From contig DAIDHR010000016.1 of the NCBI GenBank assembly GCA_027459605.1, forward strand, positions 1 through 44,156: a DNA stretch of 44,156 nt. Direction: 5' to 3'. The notes beneath the pieces were generated by a model. That model worked only from the letters and a program-made list of their open reading frames with translations. It was not told the origin of the DNA and did no database searches. Each line of letters begins with the position of its first letter. Positions within the stretch are counted from its first letter, which is position 1. The stretch comes from Alphaproteobacteria bacterium. Lineage in GTDB: Bacteria; Pseudomonadota; Alphaproteobacteria; UBA9655. Of the stretch, positions 1 to 8,040 are shown piece after piece. The position numbers were made by a program, and so were the translations under genes.

Positions 1-230
1 CCTCAAAAAAGGTAAAATTCTAATAACAACTTCCTGTATTTCCCTCCCTTCTTGTCAATTTTAACTCCCGCTCTAACTTCCTTCTTCATTCAAACACTTT
101 TGCAGCAGGTTCTTCATAGTCATAAACCTTTTAAATTTTTAAGCAATATAAACTACATATTAACAATATTAATGGTATTATATTTTGTACCAAACTATTA
201 GGTATCATAACACAAAGGAGAAGGTTAATC

Positions 231-449
231 ATGATCAATAAGGATATTATCGAAGGAAACTGGAAAGAAATTAGCGGCCATCTGAAAGAAAAATGGGGCA
301 AGCTTACTGATGATGACCTCACGGCAGTAAAAGGTGGCTTTGAAAGACTCGGCGGAATCTTGCAACAAAAATACGGCTATCAAAGGGAACAGGCGAAAAA
401 GGAAGCTGAGGAATTTCTTGATAAAGTTTGTAAACAGTGTAAGAAATAA
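231..449 (+). CDS. CsbD-like stress-response protein
   Basis: This is a 72-residue soluble protein of the CsbD family. It starts with MINKDIIEGNWKEISGHLKE and has the family's pattern of short helices rich in Lys, Gly and Glu, with GxWKxxxGxxKEKWGKLTDDDL near residues 9-33. Family members are small, induced by general or envelope stress, and have no established biochemical activity. The ATG is preceded by AAAGGAGAAGG at good spacing. The C-terminus (DKVCKQCKK) has two cysteines that I do not recall as typical of the family. It is a single gene, with a tRNA on the other strand downstream. The family call is by pattern and length; the role in this organism is inferred. Confidence 0.85.
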   Translation: MINKDIIEGNWKEISGHLKEKWGKLTDDDLTAVKGGFERLGGILQQKYGYQREQAKKEAEEFLDKVCKQCKK

Positions 450-566
450 TAGCCAATACCTTAATTTAGCAAACTTTTCAAAATCGATAAAGTTGAGAGA
501 GAGGTTTCAACCAATTGCCTCTAGAAGCTCCTAAAATCGTCATACAGCAAGGAAAAATTTCATTCG

Positions 567-591
567 TGCCCCTGGGACGCACCCAGGGGCA
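567..591. terminator. perfect 10-bp hairpin downstream of csbD
   Basis: TGCCCCTGGG and CCCAGGGGCA pair perfectly around a 5-base loop. The hairpin is GC-rich and lies about 120 bases after the csbD stop. No T-run follows on either strand, so it may be a Rho-independent-like pause, an RNA stabiliser or a small repeat. The terminator role is a guess. Confidence 0.4.
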
Positions 592-683
592 TTATGTGCA
601 ATTTGTGGGAAAGAATCTATGGGAGAAAGCCCTGCGATTTAAGGATAAGTAAAGGCCACTTTTTAGATGCTTTTGTTATTCTC

Positions 684-705
684 GAGTGTCCCATGAGTGT
701 CCCAT
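684..705. repeat. tandem 11-bp repeat beside tRNA-Ser
   Basis: Two exact head-to-tail copies of GAGTGTCCCAT lie about 50 bases beyond the CCA end of tRNA-Ser. Short repeats in this position can be leftover recombinase arm sites, but no integrase gene is visible in the window. Confidence 0.6.
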
Positions 706-751
706 AAAGCCATTTTAAGGAGAAAATTTTGAATCTAAAAACCATGAAAAC

Positions 752-843
752 TGGCGGAGGGGATGGGATTCGAACCCACGATACGGTTTAACCCGTATAA
801 CGGTTTAGCAAACCGCCGCCTTCAGCCTCTCGGCCACCCCTCC
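752..843 (-). tRNA. tRNA-Ser(GCU)
   Basis: Read on the minus strand, this 92-nt gene has a 7-bp acceptor stem GGAGGGG/CCCCTCC, discriminator G and an encoded CCA (TGG at 752-754 on the plus strand). It also has a D-arm starting GGCCGAGAGG, an anticodon loop TTTGCTAAA with anticodon GCU, a long class-II variable arm, and a T-arm GGTTCGAATCC. The long variable arm and GCU identify a serine tRNA reading AGC and AGU. Confidence 0.95.
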
Positions 844-898
844 AGATTTGATACACCTCTCATCTATAAAGCCACCGTATTTATATTTTCGCGCTGTC

Positions 899-958
899 CT
901 CTCCCGAAGGTGGAGAGCCATGGAAATACTGGATTCCCACTTCCACAGGGATGACAGG
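899..958. repeat. remnant of dispersed palindromic repeat
   Basis: A small hairpin (CTCTCC/GGAGAG, 899-917) is followed by a CTGGATTCCC...GGGATGACAGG arm at 929-958. The GGATTCCC and GGGA(A)TGAC ends recur in the larger palindromic element at 7713-7882, so this looks like a degenerate or partial copy. Confidence 0.5.
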
Positions 959-1044
959 CGTGTGAGATGAAAAACGATACCTTCACGTCTGATAGATATA
1001 TATATTAAATTTTTTTTCTAGCCGGCTATAAGGGCCTCTGTCAA

Positions 1045-1833
1045 TCAATCTTTCATTAAACTGACTTCATTTATCAAAGACCTAAGGCGTCCTAAGGCAT
1101 GAGGAGTATTGAGGCGGTGATCGCCATTTTTTACCAACGTTAAAGTGACCTCAGGACTTTTAATTCGCCGGGCAAGGCGCCGGGATAGCATCCAAGGAAC
1201 ATCTTTATCTGCAGCTCCATGAATAAGATGAACGGGGCAATGGATATCTATCACTTTGGGAAGAACAAGATGATCTCTTCCTTCCTCAATGAGTTGAAGG
1301 GTTATAGGAAATCCTTCTTCTTCATATTGGGAAGGAGCTTGTATTATACCTTGGCTAACAAAATCTTTTCTTTGGTTTTCAGTTAATGATGCCCAGATAA
1401 GCTCTTCTGTAAAGTCAGGAGCGGAAGCAATGCCTATAAGGGCATGAACTCGCTCCGGCCGAGCAAGGGCTGCAAGTGTCATCAACCACCCTCCCATACT
1501 TGATCCAATAAGAATAAGCGGGCCTTGTGTGACATGATCTATTATAGCAAGAGCATCAGAAAGCCACTGACCAATTGTTCCTTGCACAAATTCTCCTGAT
1601 GATAAACCATGGCCTAAATAATCAAACCGAGTATAAGTTTGTTCACGATCTTTACAAAGCATTTCAAGGTATGTTGCCTTATTTCCGGACATATTTGATT
1701 TAAGCCCCCCCAAAAAAATAATTTCAGGGAGATTTTTGTTCTTTTTATAGAAACGATTATAAGCTATAAAACCTGTGTTTTCTCTTTTAAGCTTGGAAAA
1801 CCCCATTGGAGCACATAGAGGAGAGTGGTTCAT
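1045..1833 (-). CDS. alpha/beta hydrolase, ABHD10-like
   Basis: This 262-residue protein has an alpha/beta-hydrolase fold. The nucleophile elbow is GSSMGG at residues 110-115, so Ser112 is the probable nucleophile. The probable acid is Asp209 (HGAADKDVP) and the probable His is His239 (GDH). The stretch LGGLKSNMSGNKA near residue 41, followed by TRFDYLGHG, is characteristic of the ABHD10 branch (acyl-protein or acyl-glucuronide thioesterase/esterase). The natural substrate here cannot be told. There is no signal peptide, so it is probably cytosolic. The ATG at 1833 has AAGG six bases upstream. Its start directly abuts the divergent glycosyltransferase gene, so the two promoters must lie inside each other's coding sequence or be shared. 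Confidence 0.88.
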   Translation of the reverse strand: MNHSPLCAPMGFSKLKRENTGFIAYNRFYKKNKNLPEIIFLGGLKSNMSGNKATYLEMLCKDREQTYTRFDYLGHGLSSGEFVQGTIGQWLSDALAIIDHVTQGPLILIGSSMGGWLMTLAALARPERVHALIGIASAPDFTEELIWASLTENQRKDFVSQGIIQAPSQYEEEGFPITLQLIEEGRDHLVLPKVIDIHCPVHLIHGAADKDVPWMLSRRLARRIKSPEVTLTLVKNGDHRLNTPHALGRLRSLINEVSLMKD

Positions 1834-3020
1834 TGTCTACCTTTTCTGATGAGTTTAAATCTAGCTCATTTAAAATGAGGCCTACTATTTTGCAAGTCAT
1901 TCCTGCCCTTGAAAGTGGGGGCGTGGAAATTGAGACTCTTGAAATAGCAAAAGCAATCGTATCCTCAGGTGGAAAAGCACTGATTGCCTCTCGCTCAGGT
2001 AGCATGGTTGAAGATTCATTGGGAAAAGGGATAAAGTTCTATAATTTGCCTGTTGCTAGTAAAAACCCTATCCAAATCTTTAAGAACATATCACTTCTTA
2101 AAGAATTGATTTACAAAGAAAAAGTGGATATCGTCCATGTCCGTTCTCGAGCCCCAGCATGGAGCGCTTATCTCGCAGCCCGAGATCTTCATATTCCCTT
2201 CGTTACGACATATCATGCAGCCTATAGCTCCAAGACAATTTTCAAAAGCTTATACAATTCAGTGATGGCAAAGGGGGATAGGATAATTGCTATTTCACAA
2301 TTTATTAAAGATCATATTATTGAGAAATATTCTAATTATACATGGTTCGACCCCTCAAAAGTCCGCCTTATTCAACGGGGTATAGACTTTCAATACTTTG
2401 ATCCTTCAAAAATTTCTGAAAAAAGTCTAAATGAATTGCGAGAAAGTTGGGGTATCCCTCCTCATATGCGCCTTATCCTTTTGCCAGGTAGAATCAGCCG
2501 GAATAAAGGGCAAAACCTTTTGATTAAGGCCCTTTCCCTTATGAAACACTCTGATGTTATCGCTATTTTTATTGGATCCGCTCAAGGGCATGAATCCTTC
2601 CGAGATTATCTTTTGCAATATGCTTCCTCACTAAACCTATCATCTCGCGTAAAGTGGATGCCCCCTTATCCAGACATTCCTGCAGCTTATCAACTTGCTA
2701 ATCTTATCGTCAGTCCATCGCTCACCCCAGAAGGATTTGGAAGATTGATGGCCGAAGCTCAAGCCATGAAAAAGCCCATCATAACCTCTGATCATGGGGC
2801 CTCTCGAGAAATCATTGAGGATGGAGTAACAGGGTGGCTTACACCTCCGGGAGACGCGAATGCTCTTGCCCGAGCTTTAGACTATGCTCTGGACTTACCT
2901 CAAGACTATCTGAATAAAATTGGCGAAAATGGGCGTGCTCGCATTAAAAATCATTTTTCTAAAGAAGCCATGTCATCAAAAACAATCTCACTATATCAAG
3001 AGCTCATTGGCGAAAAATAA
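1833..3020 (+). CDS. GT4-family glycosyltransferase
   Basis: This retaining glycosyltransferase has a GT-B fold and two Rossmann domains. The N-terminal domain begins TILQVIPALESGGVE, the glycine-rich acceptor-side loop. The C-terminal nucleotide-sugar domain has LLPGRISRNKGQ and the E(x7)E motif in EGFGRLMAEAQ, followed by SDHGASREIIEDGVTGWL. GT4 enzymes of this kind typically build lipopolysaccharide or other surface glycans; the sugar and acceptor are unknown. Start choice: TTG at 1833 has GAGGAG about 8 bases upstream. ATG at 1875, where homology begins, has no clear ribosome site, and an earlier TTG at 1806 would overlap the divergent hydrolase more. No membrane helix is seen. Confidence 0.87.
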   Translation: MSTFSDEFKSSSFKMRPTILQVIPALESGGVEIETLEIAKAIVSSGGKALIASRSGSMVEDSLGKGIKFYNLPVASKNPIQIFKNISLLKELIYKEKVDIVHVRSRAPAWSAYLAARDLHIPFVTTYHAAYSSKTIFKSLYNSVMAKGDRIIAISQFIKDHIIEKYSNYTWFDPSKVRLIQRGIDFQYFDPSKISEKSLNELRESWGIPPHMRLILLPGRISRNKGQNLLIKALSLMKHSDVIAIFIGSAQGHESFRDYLLQYASSLNLSSRVKWMPPYPDIPAAYQLANLIVSPSLTPEGFGRLMAEAQAMKKPIITSDHGASREIIEDGVTGWLTPPGDANALARALDYALDLPQDYLNKIGENGRARIKNHFSKEAMSSKTISLYQELIGEK

Positions 3021-3187
3021 AGCTTTAACGAATCTAAGAGAAAAAAGTTGAAAAGAAGATAATTTATTTCTTGACTTTTATATTAAAACATAATAAATGA
3101 CACTCAGACCTTGAGCAAACCAATTGATTGTTTTGATTCAAGTCGTTGTACATTAATTGTTATCATTTGAAAAAGGAGAACCATCGA

Positions 3188-3697
3188 ATGATGTTTTTAA
3201 AAAAAATTAGTGGCTTGCTTATCGTAGCAGGTCTTATATTTAGCTGTGATGCGTTTGCAAAACATAGCGTAAAACAAGATCGTGAAAGTCCAGCCTATAT
3301 TTCTAAAAGGATTAAACACGAAGAAGGAATAATCACCAGGCTACAGAAAAAAATTACGAAGCGGAACAATCTTATTCGTGAATTGAAAAAGAAAGAAATA
3401 GCCGCTAAAGCTAAGGCCGCTAAAAAAACTCCAGCGAAGAAAGCTCCTGTAAAGAAGACTCCAGCGAAGAAAGCTCCTGTAAAGAAGACTCCAGCGAAGA
3501 AAGCTCCTGTAAAGAAGACTCCTACTAAGCTGACAAAGAAGCAAAAGAAATCTGCTGAAAAACAAAAAGAAAAAAAAGCCAAAGCAGCTAAGAAAGCTGC
3601 CGCTAAAAAAGCAAAAGAGCAGAAAGAAAAGCAAAAGAAGCTAGCTAAGCAAAAAAAGAAGGCAGCTAAGAAACAAAAGAAAAAGAAAAATAAATAG
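3188..3697 (+). CDS. secreted lysine-rich repeat protein
   Basis: I do not recognise a family. The 169-residue product starts with a clear signal peptide (MMFLKKISGLLIVAG..., hydrophobic core, probable cleavage at AFA|KH). The mature protein is extremely basic. A short coiled-coil-like segment (ISKRIKHEEGIITRLQKKI) is followed by three exact KTPAKKAPVK-type decapeptides and a long Lys/Ala tail ending KKQKKKKNK. The composition resembles histone H1 or AlgP-like tails, but an export signal is present. A longer in-frame start at 3146 exists, but AAAAGGAGAA at 3171-3180 places the start at 3188. The mature N-terminus (AKHSVKQ...) resembles that of the secreted protein at 19454. A strong terminator follows. 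Confidence 0.75.
   Translation: MMFLKKISGLLIVAGLIFSCDAFAKHSVKQDRESPAYISKRIKHEEGIITRLQKKITKRNNLIRELKKKEIAAKAKAAKKTPAKKAPVKKTPAKKAPVKKTPAKKAPVKKTPTKLTKKQKKSAEKQKEKKAKAAKKAAAKKAKEQKEKQKKLAKQKKKAAKKQKKKKNK
3428..3517 (+). repeat. three exact 30-bp tandem repeats
   Basis: Three perfect copies of a 30-base unit encode the decapeptide T-P-A-K-K-A-P-V-K-K in frame inside the lysine-rich secreted protein. Identity at the DNA level indicates recent expansion and likely copy-number variability. Confidence 0.95.
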
Positions 3698-3746
3698 AAA
3701 CAGATATGAGGTAAGAAGTTAATCTTCCCTATATCAATCTCTAAAG

Positions 3747-3782
3747 AAACCGCCCTCAAGAATTGAAAGGGCGGTTTTTTTA
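3747..3782 (+). terminator. Rho-independent terminator
   Basis: AAACCGCCCT pairs with AGGGCGGTTT (10 bp) around an 11-base loop, followed by a run of T. It ends the lysine-rich protein transcript and insulates the ffh operon. Confidence 0.93.
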
Positions 3783-4074
3783 TGGGCAAATCTAACATGA
3801 TATTTTTAATCAAGCCTGCGCCTTTCGCAGAACCTACGCATAACACTTTCCAGCCCTTTTATAATGCGGGCTTGATATTAATGACCTCTCCCCTAAGGGG
3901 GTTTAGCCCTGATAAATGTTCGGGCGTAGGCCCACGTATATCCAGGAGAACCTGGGTTTGGAATATTCAAAACTTTCTTGACATTACACTCAATCATGTC
4001 TAAGTTTTGATCTAAATATATCACGTCAGTCCACGCGTTGCGTGCACTGATGCATTTTTGTTAGGAATAAAGTT
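3783..4074. other. intergenic region upstream of ffh
   Basis: These 292 bases separate the terminator from the ffh start. I find no convincing gene. A short palindromic CCCCTAAGGGGG-type stretch lies near 3891-3901, and a possible promoter lies at 3978-4006. Confidence 0.4.
3978..4006 (+). promoter_or_regulatory. candidate promoter of the ffh operon
   Basis: A perfect TTGACA (3978-3983) is followed after 17 bases by TAAGTT (4001-4006), a weak -10 match (3 of 6). It lies about 70 bases upstream of the ffh ATG. The -35 and spacing are good; the poor -10 keeps confidence low. Confidence 0.3.
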
Positions 4075-5427
4075 ATGTTTGATGGGCTAACAGGCCGTCT
4101 AAGCTCGATCATCGATAAGTTAAAAGGTCGTGGAGCTCTTACCGAGGCAGACGTGACGGCTACCTTGCGTGAAGTTCGTGTGGCTCTTTTAGAAGCCGAT
4201 GTTGCTTTGCCCGTTGTCAAAGACTTCATTGCTAAAGTTCAAGAAAAAGCCATTGGACAAGAAGTTCTTCGCAGCATTAGCGCAGGCCAATTGGTCGTCA
4301 AAATTGTCCATGATTGCCTTGTTGAATTCTTAGGCCAAGAGGTCGTTGATGTTGAGCTTAAGGCATCCCCTCCTGTTATTATTTTGATGGTGGGGCTCCA
4401 AGGGTCAGGAAAAACTTCTATGACAGCCAAACTTGGGAACTACCTTACAAAAAAGCAAAAGCGGAAAGTTCTTATGGCGTCCCTTGACATTTATCGCCCC
4501 GCAGCAAGAGAGCAACTGCAAACTTTAGGGCATCAATCCCATATTGATACTTTATCCATTGTTTCTGAGGAAAAGCCACTCGCCATAACCGAAAGAGCCC
4601 TTCAAAAGGCCCGGCTTGAAGGATATGATGTTCTCATCCTGGATACGGCTGGCCGACTTCATATTGATACAGAGTTGATGGATGAAGTCGTCATGGTTCG
4701 AAACCTCGTCAAGCCTGCAGAAACGATTTTGGTTGCTGATGCTATGACGGGACAAGACGCAGTCACTATTGCTAAAGAATTTGACGAGAAAGTAGGTATC
4801 ACAGCCATAGCCCTTTCTCGTATCGATGGAGATTCTCGTGGGGGAGCAGCTCTTTCTATGCGAGCTGTTACTGGGAAACCTTTAAAACTTTTAGGTACCG
4901 GTGAGAGACCAGATCAACTCGAACTCTTCCACCCTGACCGAATTGCAACGCGAATTCTTGGCATGGGTGATGTGGTTAGCCTTGTCGAAAAAGCTATGGA
5001 AACAGTCGATCAGGAAGAAGCCGAGAAACTTGCTCTTCAAATGCAAAAAGGGATTTTTGATTTCAATGCTATGGAGTCTCAGCTCCTTCAAATGAATAAG
5101 ATGGGCGGCCTTTCAAATTTAATGGCCTTGATTCCAGGTGTAAACAAGTTTCAAGATAAAATCGCTCAAGCAGGAGTGGATGATCGCTTGATTCAGCGAC
5201 AAATAGCTATTATACGCTCTATGACAAAGTCTGAGCGAAAGGATGCGCGCCTTTTCAATGGATCTCGAAAGCGACGTATTGCTTTAGGGAGCGGAACTTC
5301 GGTTCAAGATGTAAACAAGCTCTTGAAACAATTCCGTGATATGAGTGACATGATGAAGCGCATGAAAAAACTTGGCAAAAAAGGATTATTGCGCCAAGGA
5401 TTACAGGGCTTAATGCCCCGCCGTTAA
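4075..5427 (+). CDS. ffh: signal recognition particle protein Ffh
   Basis: Ffh (SRP54) is a GTPase that binds signal sequences of nascent membrane proteins with 4.5S RNA and delivers ribosomes to FtsY. The 450-residue length is normal. The N domain covers about residues 1-95. The G domain has GLQGSGKTSMTAK (P-loop, about residue 107), DTAGRLHID (G3) and the GTGERPDQLELF stretch. The Met-rich M domain (about 325-450) includes the RNA-binding helix around SKSERKDARLFNGSRKRRIALGSG-type residues and a run of MSDMMKRMKKL. It is the first gene of the ffh-rpsP-rimM-trmD-rplS cluster; rpsP starts 21 bases after its stop. Confidence 0.98.
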   Translation: MFDGLTGRLSSIIDKLKGRGALTEADVTATLREVRVALLEADVALPVVKDFIAKVQEKAIGQEVLRSISAGQLVVKIVHDCLVEFLGQEVVDVELKASPPVIILMVGLQGSGKTSMTAKLGNYLTKKQKRKVLMASLDIYRPAAREQLQTLGHQSHIDTLSIVSEEKPLAITERALQKARLEGYDVLILDTAGRLHIDTELMDEVVMVRNLVKPAETILVADAMTGQDAVTIAKEFDEKVGITAIALSRIDGDSRGGAALSMRAVTGKPLKLLGTGERPDQLELFHPDRIATRILGMGDVVSLVEKAMETVDQEEAEKLALQMQKGIFDFNAMESQLLQMNKMGGLSNLMALIPGVNKFQDKIAQAGVDDRLIQRQIAIIRSMTKSERKDARLFNGSRKRRIALGSGTSVQDVNKLLKQFRDMSDMMKRMKKLGKKGLLRQGLQGLMPRR

Positions 5428-5448
5428 CCTAAGGAGGAAAGAAAAGGA

Positions 5449-5958
5449 ATGGCATTAAAAATTCGTCTAGCACGGGGCGGTGCTAAAAAACGCCCATTTT
5501 ATCAAATTGTTATAGCTGATGCTCGTGCTCCACGCGACGGTCGTTTTGTTGAAAAGGTAGGAACTTACAACCCTATGTTGCCTCAAGATAGCCAAGATCG
5601 TATTCGATTAAATGAAGATCGCATTAAGCATTGGCTCTCTGTGGGAGCGCAGCCCACAGACCGCGTGGCTTTATTTTTGGGAAAAGCAAAGTTAGTTGCC
5701 ATGCCTGAAATTCATACTACCCCTTTGAAATCAGCTCCAAAAGCCAAAGCTCAAGAGCGTATCAAAGCCGAAGAAGAAGCTCGTAAAGCCAAGGCAGAAG
5801 CTGCAAAAGCTCCCCAAGCTGAAGCTATTCCTGAAGCAATAGCCGAAGCTGTTGTCGAAGAAGCTGAGGTTGAAGCTCCCCTTGAATCAGAAGCGCCTAC
5901 TGAAGCAGAAGCGCCTGCTGAAGTAGAGACTCCTGCTGAAGGTGGGCCTGAAGCTTAA
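5449..5958 (+). CDS. rpsP: 30S ribosomal protein bS16 with long acidic tail
   Basis: The conserved bS16 core ([20 protein letters not shown]..., about residues 1-82) belongs to the 30S body, where S16 aids assembly. It is followed by an unusually long tail (about 83-169) that starts basic or mixed and becomes Glu/Ala/Pro-rich with repeated EAPxEAE and PAEVE units. Many alphaproteobacterial S16 proteins have extensions, but this one roughly doubles the protein. AAGGAGGAAAG lies upstream of the ATG. The gene sits between ffh and rimM, the usual order. Confidence 0.97.
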   Translation: MALKIRLARGGAKKRPFYQIVIADARAPRDGRFVEKVGTYNPMLPQDSQDRIRLNEDRIKHWLSVGAQPTDRVALFLGKAKLVAMPEIHTTPLKSAPKAKAQERIKAEEEARKAKAEAAKAPQAEAIPEAIAEAVVEEAEVEAPLESEAPTEAEAPAEVETPAEGGPEA

Positions 5959-5970
5959 TAAGGACACACG

Positions 5971-6519
5971 ATGACATCTGGTTCTCTCCAAGCCTCTTCA
6001 CGACTTTGCGCTGCTGTGGTTGTATCTGCTCACGGTGTGCAAGGTCATGTTAAGATAAAGTGCTTTTTGGAAGATCCACGTCAGTTAAAGAATTACTCTC
6101 CTTTTTTGAATGAAAAAGGAGAAAAAGTTTATAAAGTCAATAAAATCCTATCCCAAGACAAGGACGTTTTAATTGTATCCTTGGAAGGAGTTCAGGATCG
6201 CACGTCAGCGGAGCTCTTAAAAGGGGCTAAGTTCATGCTATCAAGAGAGCAATTGCCAGAACTTTCAGAGAATACCTTTTACCATACGGACCTGTTAGGA
6301 CTTCTTGTAAAATCTGCAAACAGCAAAGCTTTGGGTAAAGTTCACGCCCTCTATAACTTTGGTGCAGGGGATCTTCTAGAGATTGAAACACCGGAAGGCG
6401 AACGCCAGATCATTCCCTTTACAAAGGATGTGGTTCCTGAAGTCAATATCACTCAAGGGTTTCTCCTTTTAAGTTCAGACGCCGATCCATTTCTTAAAGG
6501 AGGCAAGAATGTCTCCTAA
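5971..6519 (+). CDS. rimM: ribosome maturation factor RimM
   Basis: RimM binds S19 and assists maturation of the 3' (head) domain of 16S rRNA in the 30S subunit. The 182-residue protein has the N-terminal RimM beta-barrel ([20 protein letters not shown] near residues 18-37) and the C-terminal PRC-barrel ([11 protein letters not shown]..., [19 protein letters not shown]..., [13 protein letters not shown]). The start ATG has AAGGACAC upstream and lies 12 bases after rpsP. Its last 11 bases overlap the trmD start, suggesting translational coupling. Confidence 0.96.
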   Translation: MTSGSLQASSRLCAAVVVSAHGVQGHVKIKCFLEDPRQLKNYSPFLNEKGEKVYKVNKILSQDKDVLIVSLEGVQDRTSAELLKGAKFMLSREQLPELSENTFYHTDLLGLLVKSANSKALGKVHALYNFGAGDLLEIETPEGERQIIPFTKDVVPEVNITQGFLLLSSDADPFLKGGKNVS

Positions 6520-7216
6520 GATAACCGTCCTGACTCTTTTTCCAGAAATGTTTCCAGGCCCCTTAGGTCAGTCGCTTCTAGGAAAAGCCCTTGAAAAGAG
6601 TATTTGGGAGCTTAAGGTCGTGAATATTCGAGACTTTGCTGAGGATAAGCATCAAACCGTTGATGACACATGCTTTGGTGGCGGGCCTGGGATGGTCATG
6701 CGCCCCGATATTGTTGATAAGGCTATTGCTTCCGTGATGAAAAAGGGAAACGCACGCCTGATTCACCTTGCCCCTCGCGGTCAGGTATTTCATCAACGTC
6801 TAGCCCGTGATATGGCAAAGTCCTCCCTTCCTCTTGTTTTCTTGTGTGGACGCTACGAAGGAATCGATCAGCGAGTGCTGGATGCGTGGGAGGCCGAAGA
6901 TATCAGCCTTGGTGACTTTGTCCTCACAGGCGGAGAACTTGCAGCCATGACTATCCTTGATGCTCTTGTCCGGCTCATTCCAGGGGTGATCGGCGATGAA
7001 ATGTCTTTAGAGGAAGAAAGTTTTTCAAAAGGGCTTTTAGAATACCCGCATTATACGCGTCCTCGAATATGGAAAGGACGAGAGGTGCCTGAGGTTTTGC
7101 TTTCCGGTCATCACGAGAAAATTGCCCAATGGAGATTTAAAGAGTCCGAAACCATTACCCGTGAAAGGCGCCCAGATTTGTGGGATAAATATACCAACCA
7201 ACATAATTTAACGTAA
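6509..7216 (+). CDS. trmD: tRNA (guanine-N1-)-methyltransferase TrmD
   Basis: TrmD is the SPOUT-knot enzyme that methylates G37 (m1G37) of tRNAs from S-adenosylmethionine and so prevents +1 frameshifting. The 235-residue product shows the family signatures: [20 protein letters not shown], the GGGPGMVM loop, the knot and SAM site [11 protein letters not shown], and [12 protein letters not shown]. The C-terminal helical tRNA-binding domain includes HYTRPR. AAAGGAGGCAAGA precedes the ATG inside rimM, an 11-base overlap. The fourth gene of the operon. Confidence 0.98.
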   Translation: MSPKITVLTLFPEMFPGPLGQSLLGKALEKSIWELKVVNIRDFAEDKHQTVDDTCFGGGPGMVMRPDIVDKAIASVMKKGNARLIHLAPRGQVFHQRLARDMAKSSLPLVFLCGRYEGIDQRVLDAWEAEDISLGDFVLTGGELAAMTILDALVRLIPGVIGDEMSLEEESFSKGLLEYPHYTRPRIWKGREVPEVLLSGHHEKIAQWRFKESETITRERRPDLWDKYTNQHNLT

Positions 7217-7227
7217 GGAGAAGAGAT

Positions 7228-7698
7228 ATGAACGTTTTACAAACATTCGAGCATGAGCAGCTCAAGAAATTAACAGAAAAGAAAACCACCCCTGACTTTC
7301 AAGCAGGAGATACGGTAAAAGTTTTGGTGAAAGTTATTGAAGGAAACCGTGAGCGTGTGCAGGCCTTTGAAGGTGTCTGTATTGCCCGCAAAAATGCTGG
7401 AATTAACTCCTCTTTTACGGTTCGTAAAATTTCCTATGGCGAGGGAGTCGAGCGCGTGTTCCCTCTCTATTCTCCAAACATTGAAATCCAGCTTGTTCGC
7501 AAAGGCGTTGTTCGCCGGGCGAAACTCTATTACTTACGCGGCTTAACCGGTAAAAAAGCACGAATTGCCGAGAAAATTAAGCGTAAAACCGGGGCTGAAT
7601 TGATTCTTCCTCAAGAGCAAGAAGAGATTATTCCTACCGAGCCTATCATTGAAGAAGAGGCTGTAGTCGAGAGCACCGTTGAAGAAACAAAGGAATAA
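7228..7698 (+). CDS. rplS: 50S ribosomal protein bL19 with acidic tail
   Basis: bL19 sits at the 30S-50S interface. The core (about residues 1-120) has [42 protein letters not shown] and the C-terminal [19 protein letters not shown] further 30 or so residues form a Glu-rich tail. This is the second ribosomal protein in the same operon with an acidic extension. The start is clear (AAGGAGAAGAG, then ATG). It is the last gene of the cluster. Confidence 0.97.
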   Translation: MNVLQTFEHEQLKKLTEKKTTPDFQAGDTVKVLVKVIEGNRERVQAFEGVCIARKNAGINSSFTVRKISYGEGVERVFPLYSPNIEIQLVRKGVVRRAKLYYLRGLTGKKARIAEKIKRKTGAELILPQEQEEIIPTEPIIEEEAVVESTVEETKE

Positions 7699-7712
7699 TA
7701 TACCCTGAGTTT

Positions 7713-7882
7713 GGATTCCCGACACGCACTAGTGTCCGGGGAAAGTAGCTCAATCCCCATTCCTTGTCATCCTTGTGCAATAAATGCTTTGTTTTCCAAA
7801 GGAAAACATTAGCATTTATTAACACGAGGATCTCCTAACATTTCTAGATCCCCGGACACTACTGCGCGAAAGCGGGAATGAC
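7713..7882. repeat. large imperfect palindromic element
   Basis: This 170-base nested palindrome lies downstream of rplS. The outer arms are GGATTCCCG...GTGTCCGGGGA and TCCCCGGACAC...CGGGAATGAC. The core at 7779-7820 is nearly perfect: a 19-base arm, AATAAATGCTTTG plus TTTTCC, pairs with GGAAAACATTAGC plus ATTTATT around AAA, with two mismatches. The outer arms resemble the remnant at 899-958. It encodes no protein and looks like a mobile miniature or palindromic repeat. Confidence 0.8.
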
Positions 7883-7922
7883 ACCCGGGGAGGTAGGATA
7901 ATATATAACGATCATTTCTCAT

Positions 7923-7975
7923 AAAAAAATTACAAGATTTTGAAGACTAAGCGTCTCTTTTCTTGCAATTTTTTT
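7923..7975. terminator. bidirectional terminator
   Basis: A 14-base arm of seven A, then TTACAAG (7923-7936) pairs with CTTGCAA followed by seven T (7962-7975), with one mismatch that is a G-U pair on the minus-strand RNA. The A and T runs at both ends allow termination in both directions. It sits between converging rplS and the secreted Cys-rich gene at 8041. Confidence 0.65.
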
Positions 7976-8040
7976 ATTAAATTTTGTTTAATTTTCTTAG
8001 AGTTTTTCTCGTGTATAGGACTTTTTAACATTCAACTATT

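Larger units (their letters stand above)
450..751. other. gene-free stretch with hairpin and tandem 11-mer
   Basis: I see no protein gene in these 302 bases between csbD and the tRNA. They contain a perfect 10-bp hairpin (567-591) and a direct 11-bp tandem repeat (684-705) close to the 3' end of tRNA-Ser. Confidence 0.6.

Noticed and set aside
763-954. Plus-strand frame starting MGFEPT
   Set aside because: It reads through the antisense of tRNA-Ser, a well-known spurious translation of the tRNA T-arm.
3020-3105. Possible terminator after the glycosyltransferase
   Set aside because: The A-rich and T-rich arms pair only loosely, without a stable GC core.
3295-3846. 183-residue minus-strand frame rich in Phe and Ala
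   Set aside because: It is the antisense of Lys/Ala codons in the lysine-rich gene, with no ribosome site.
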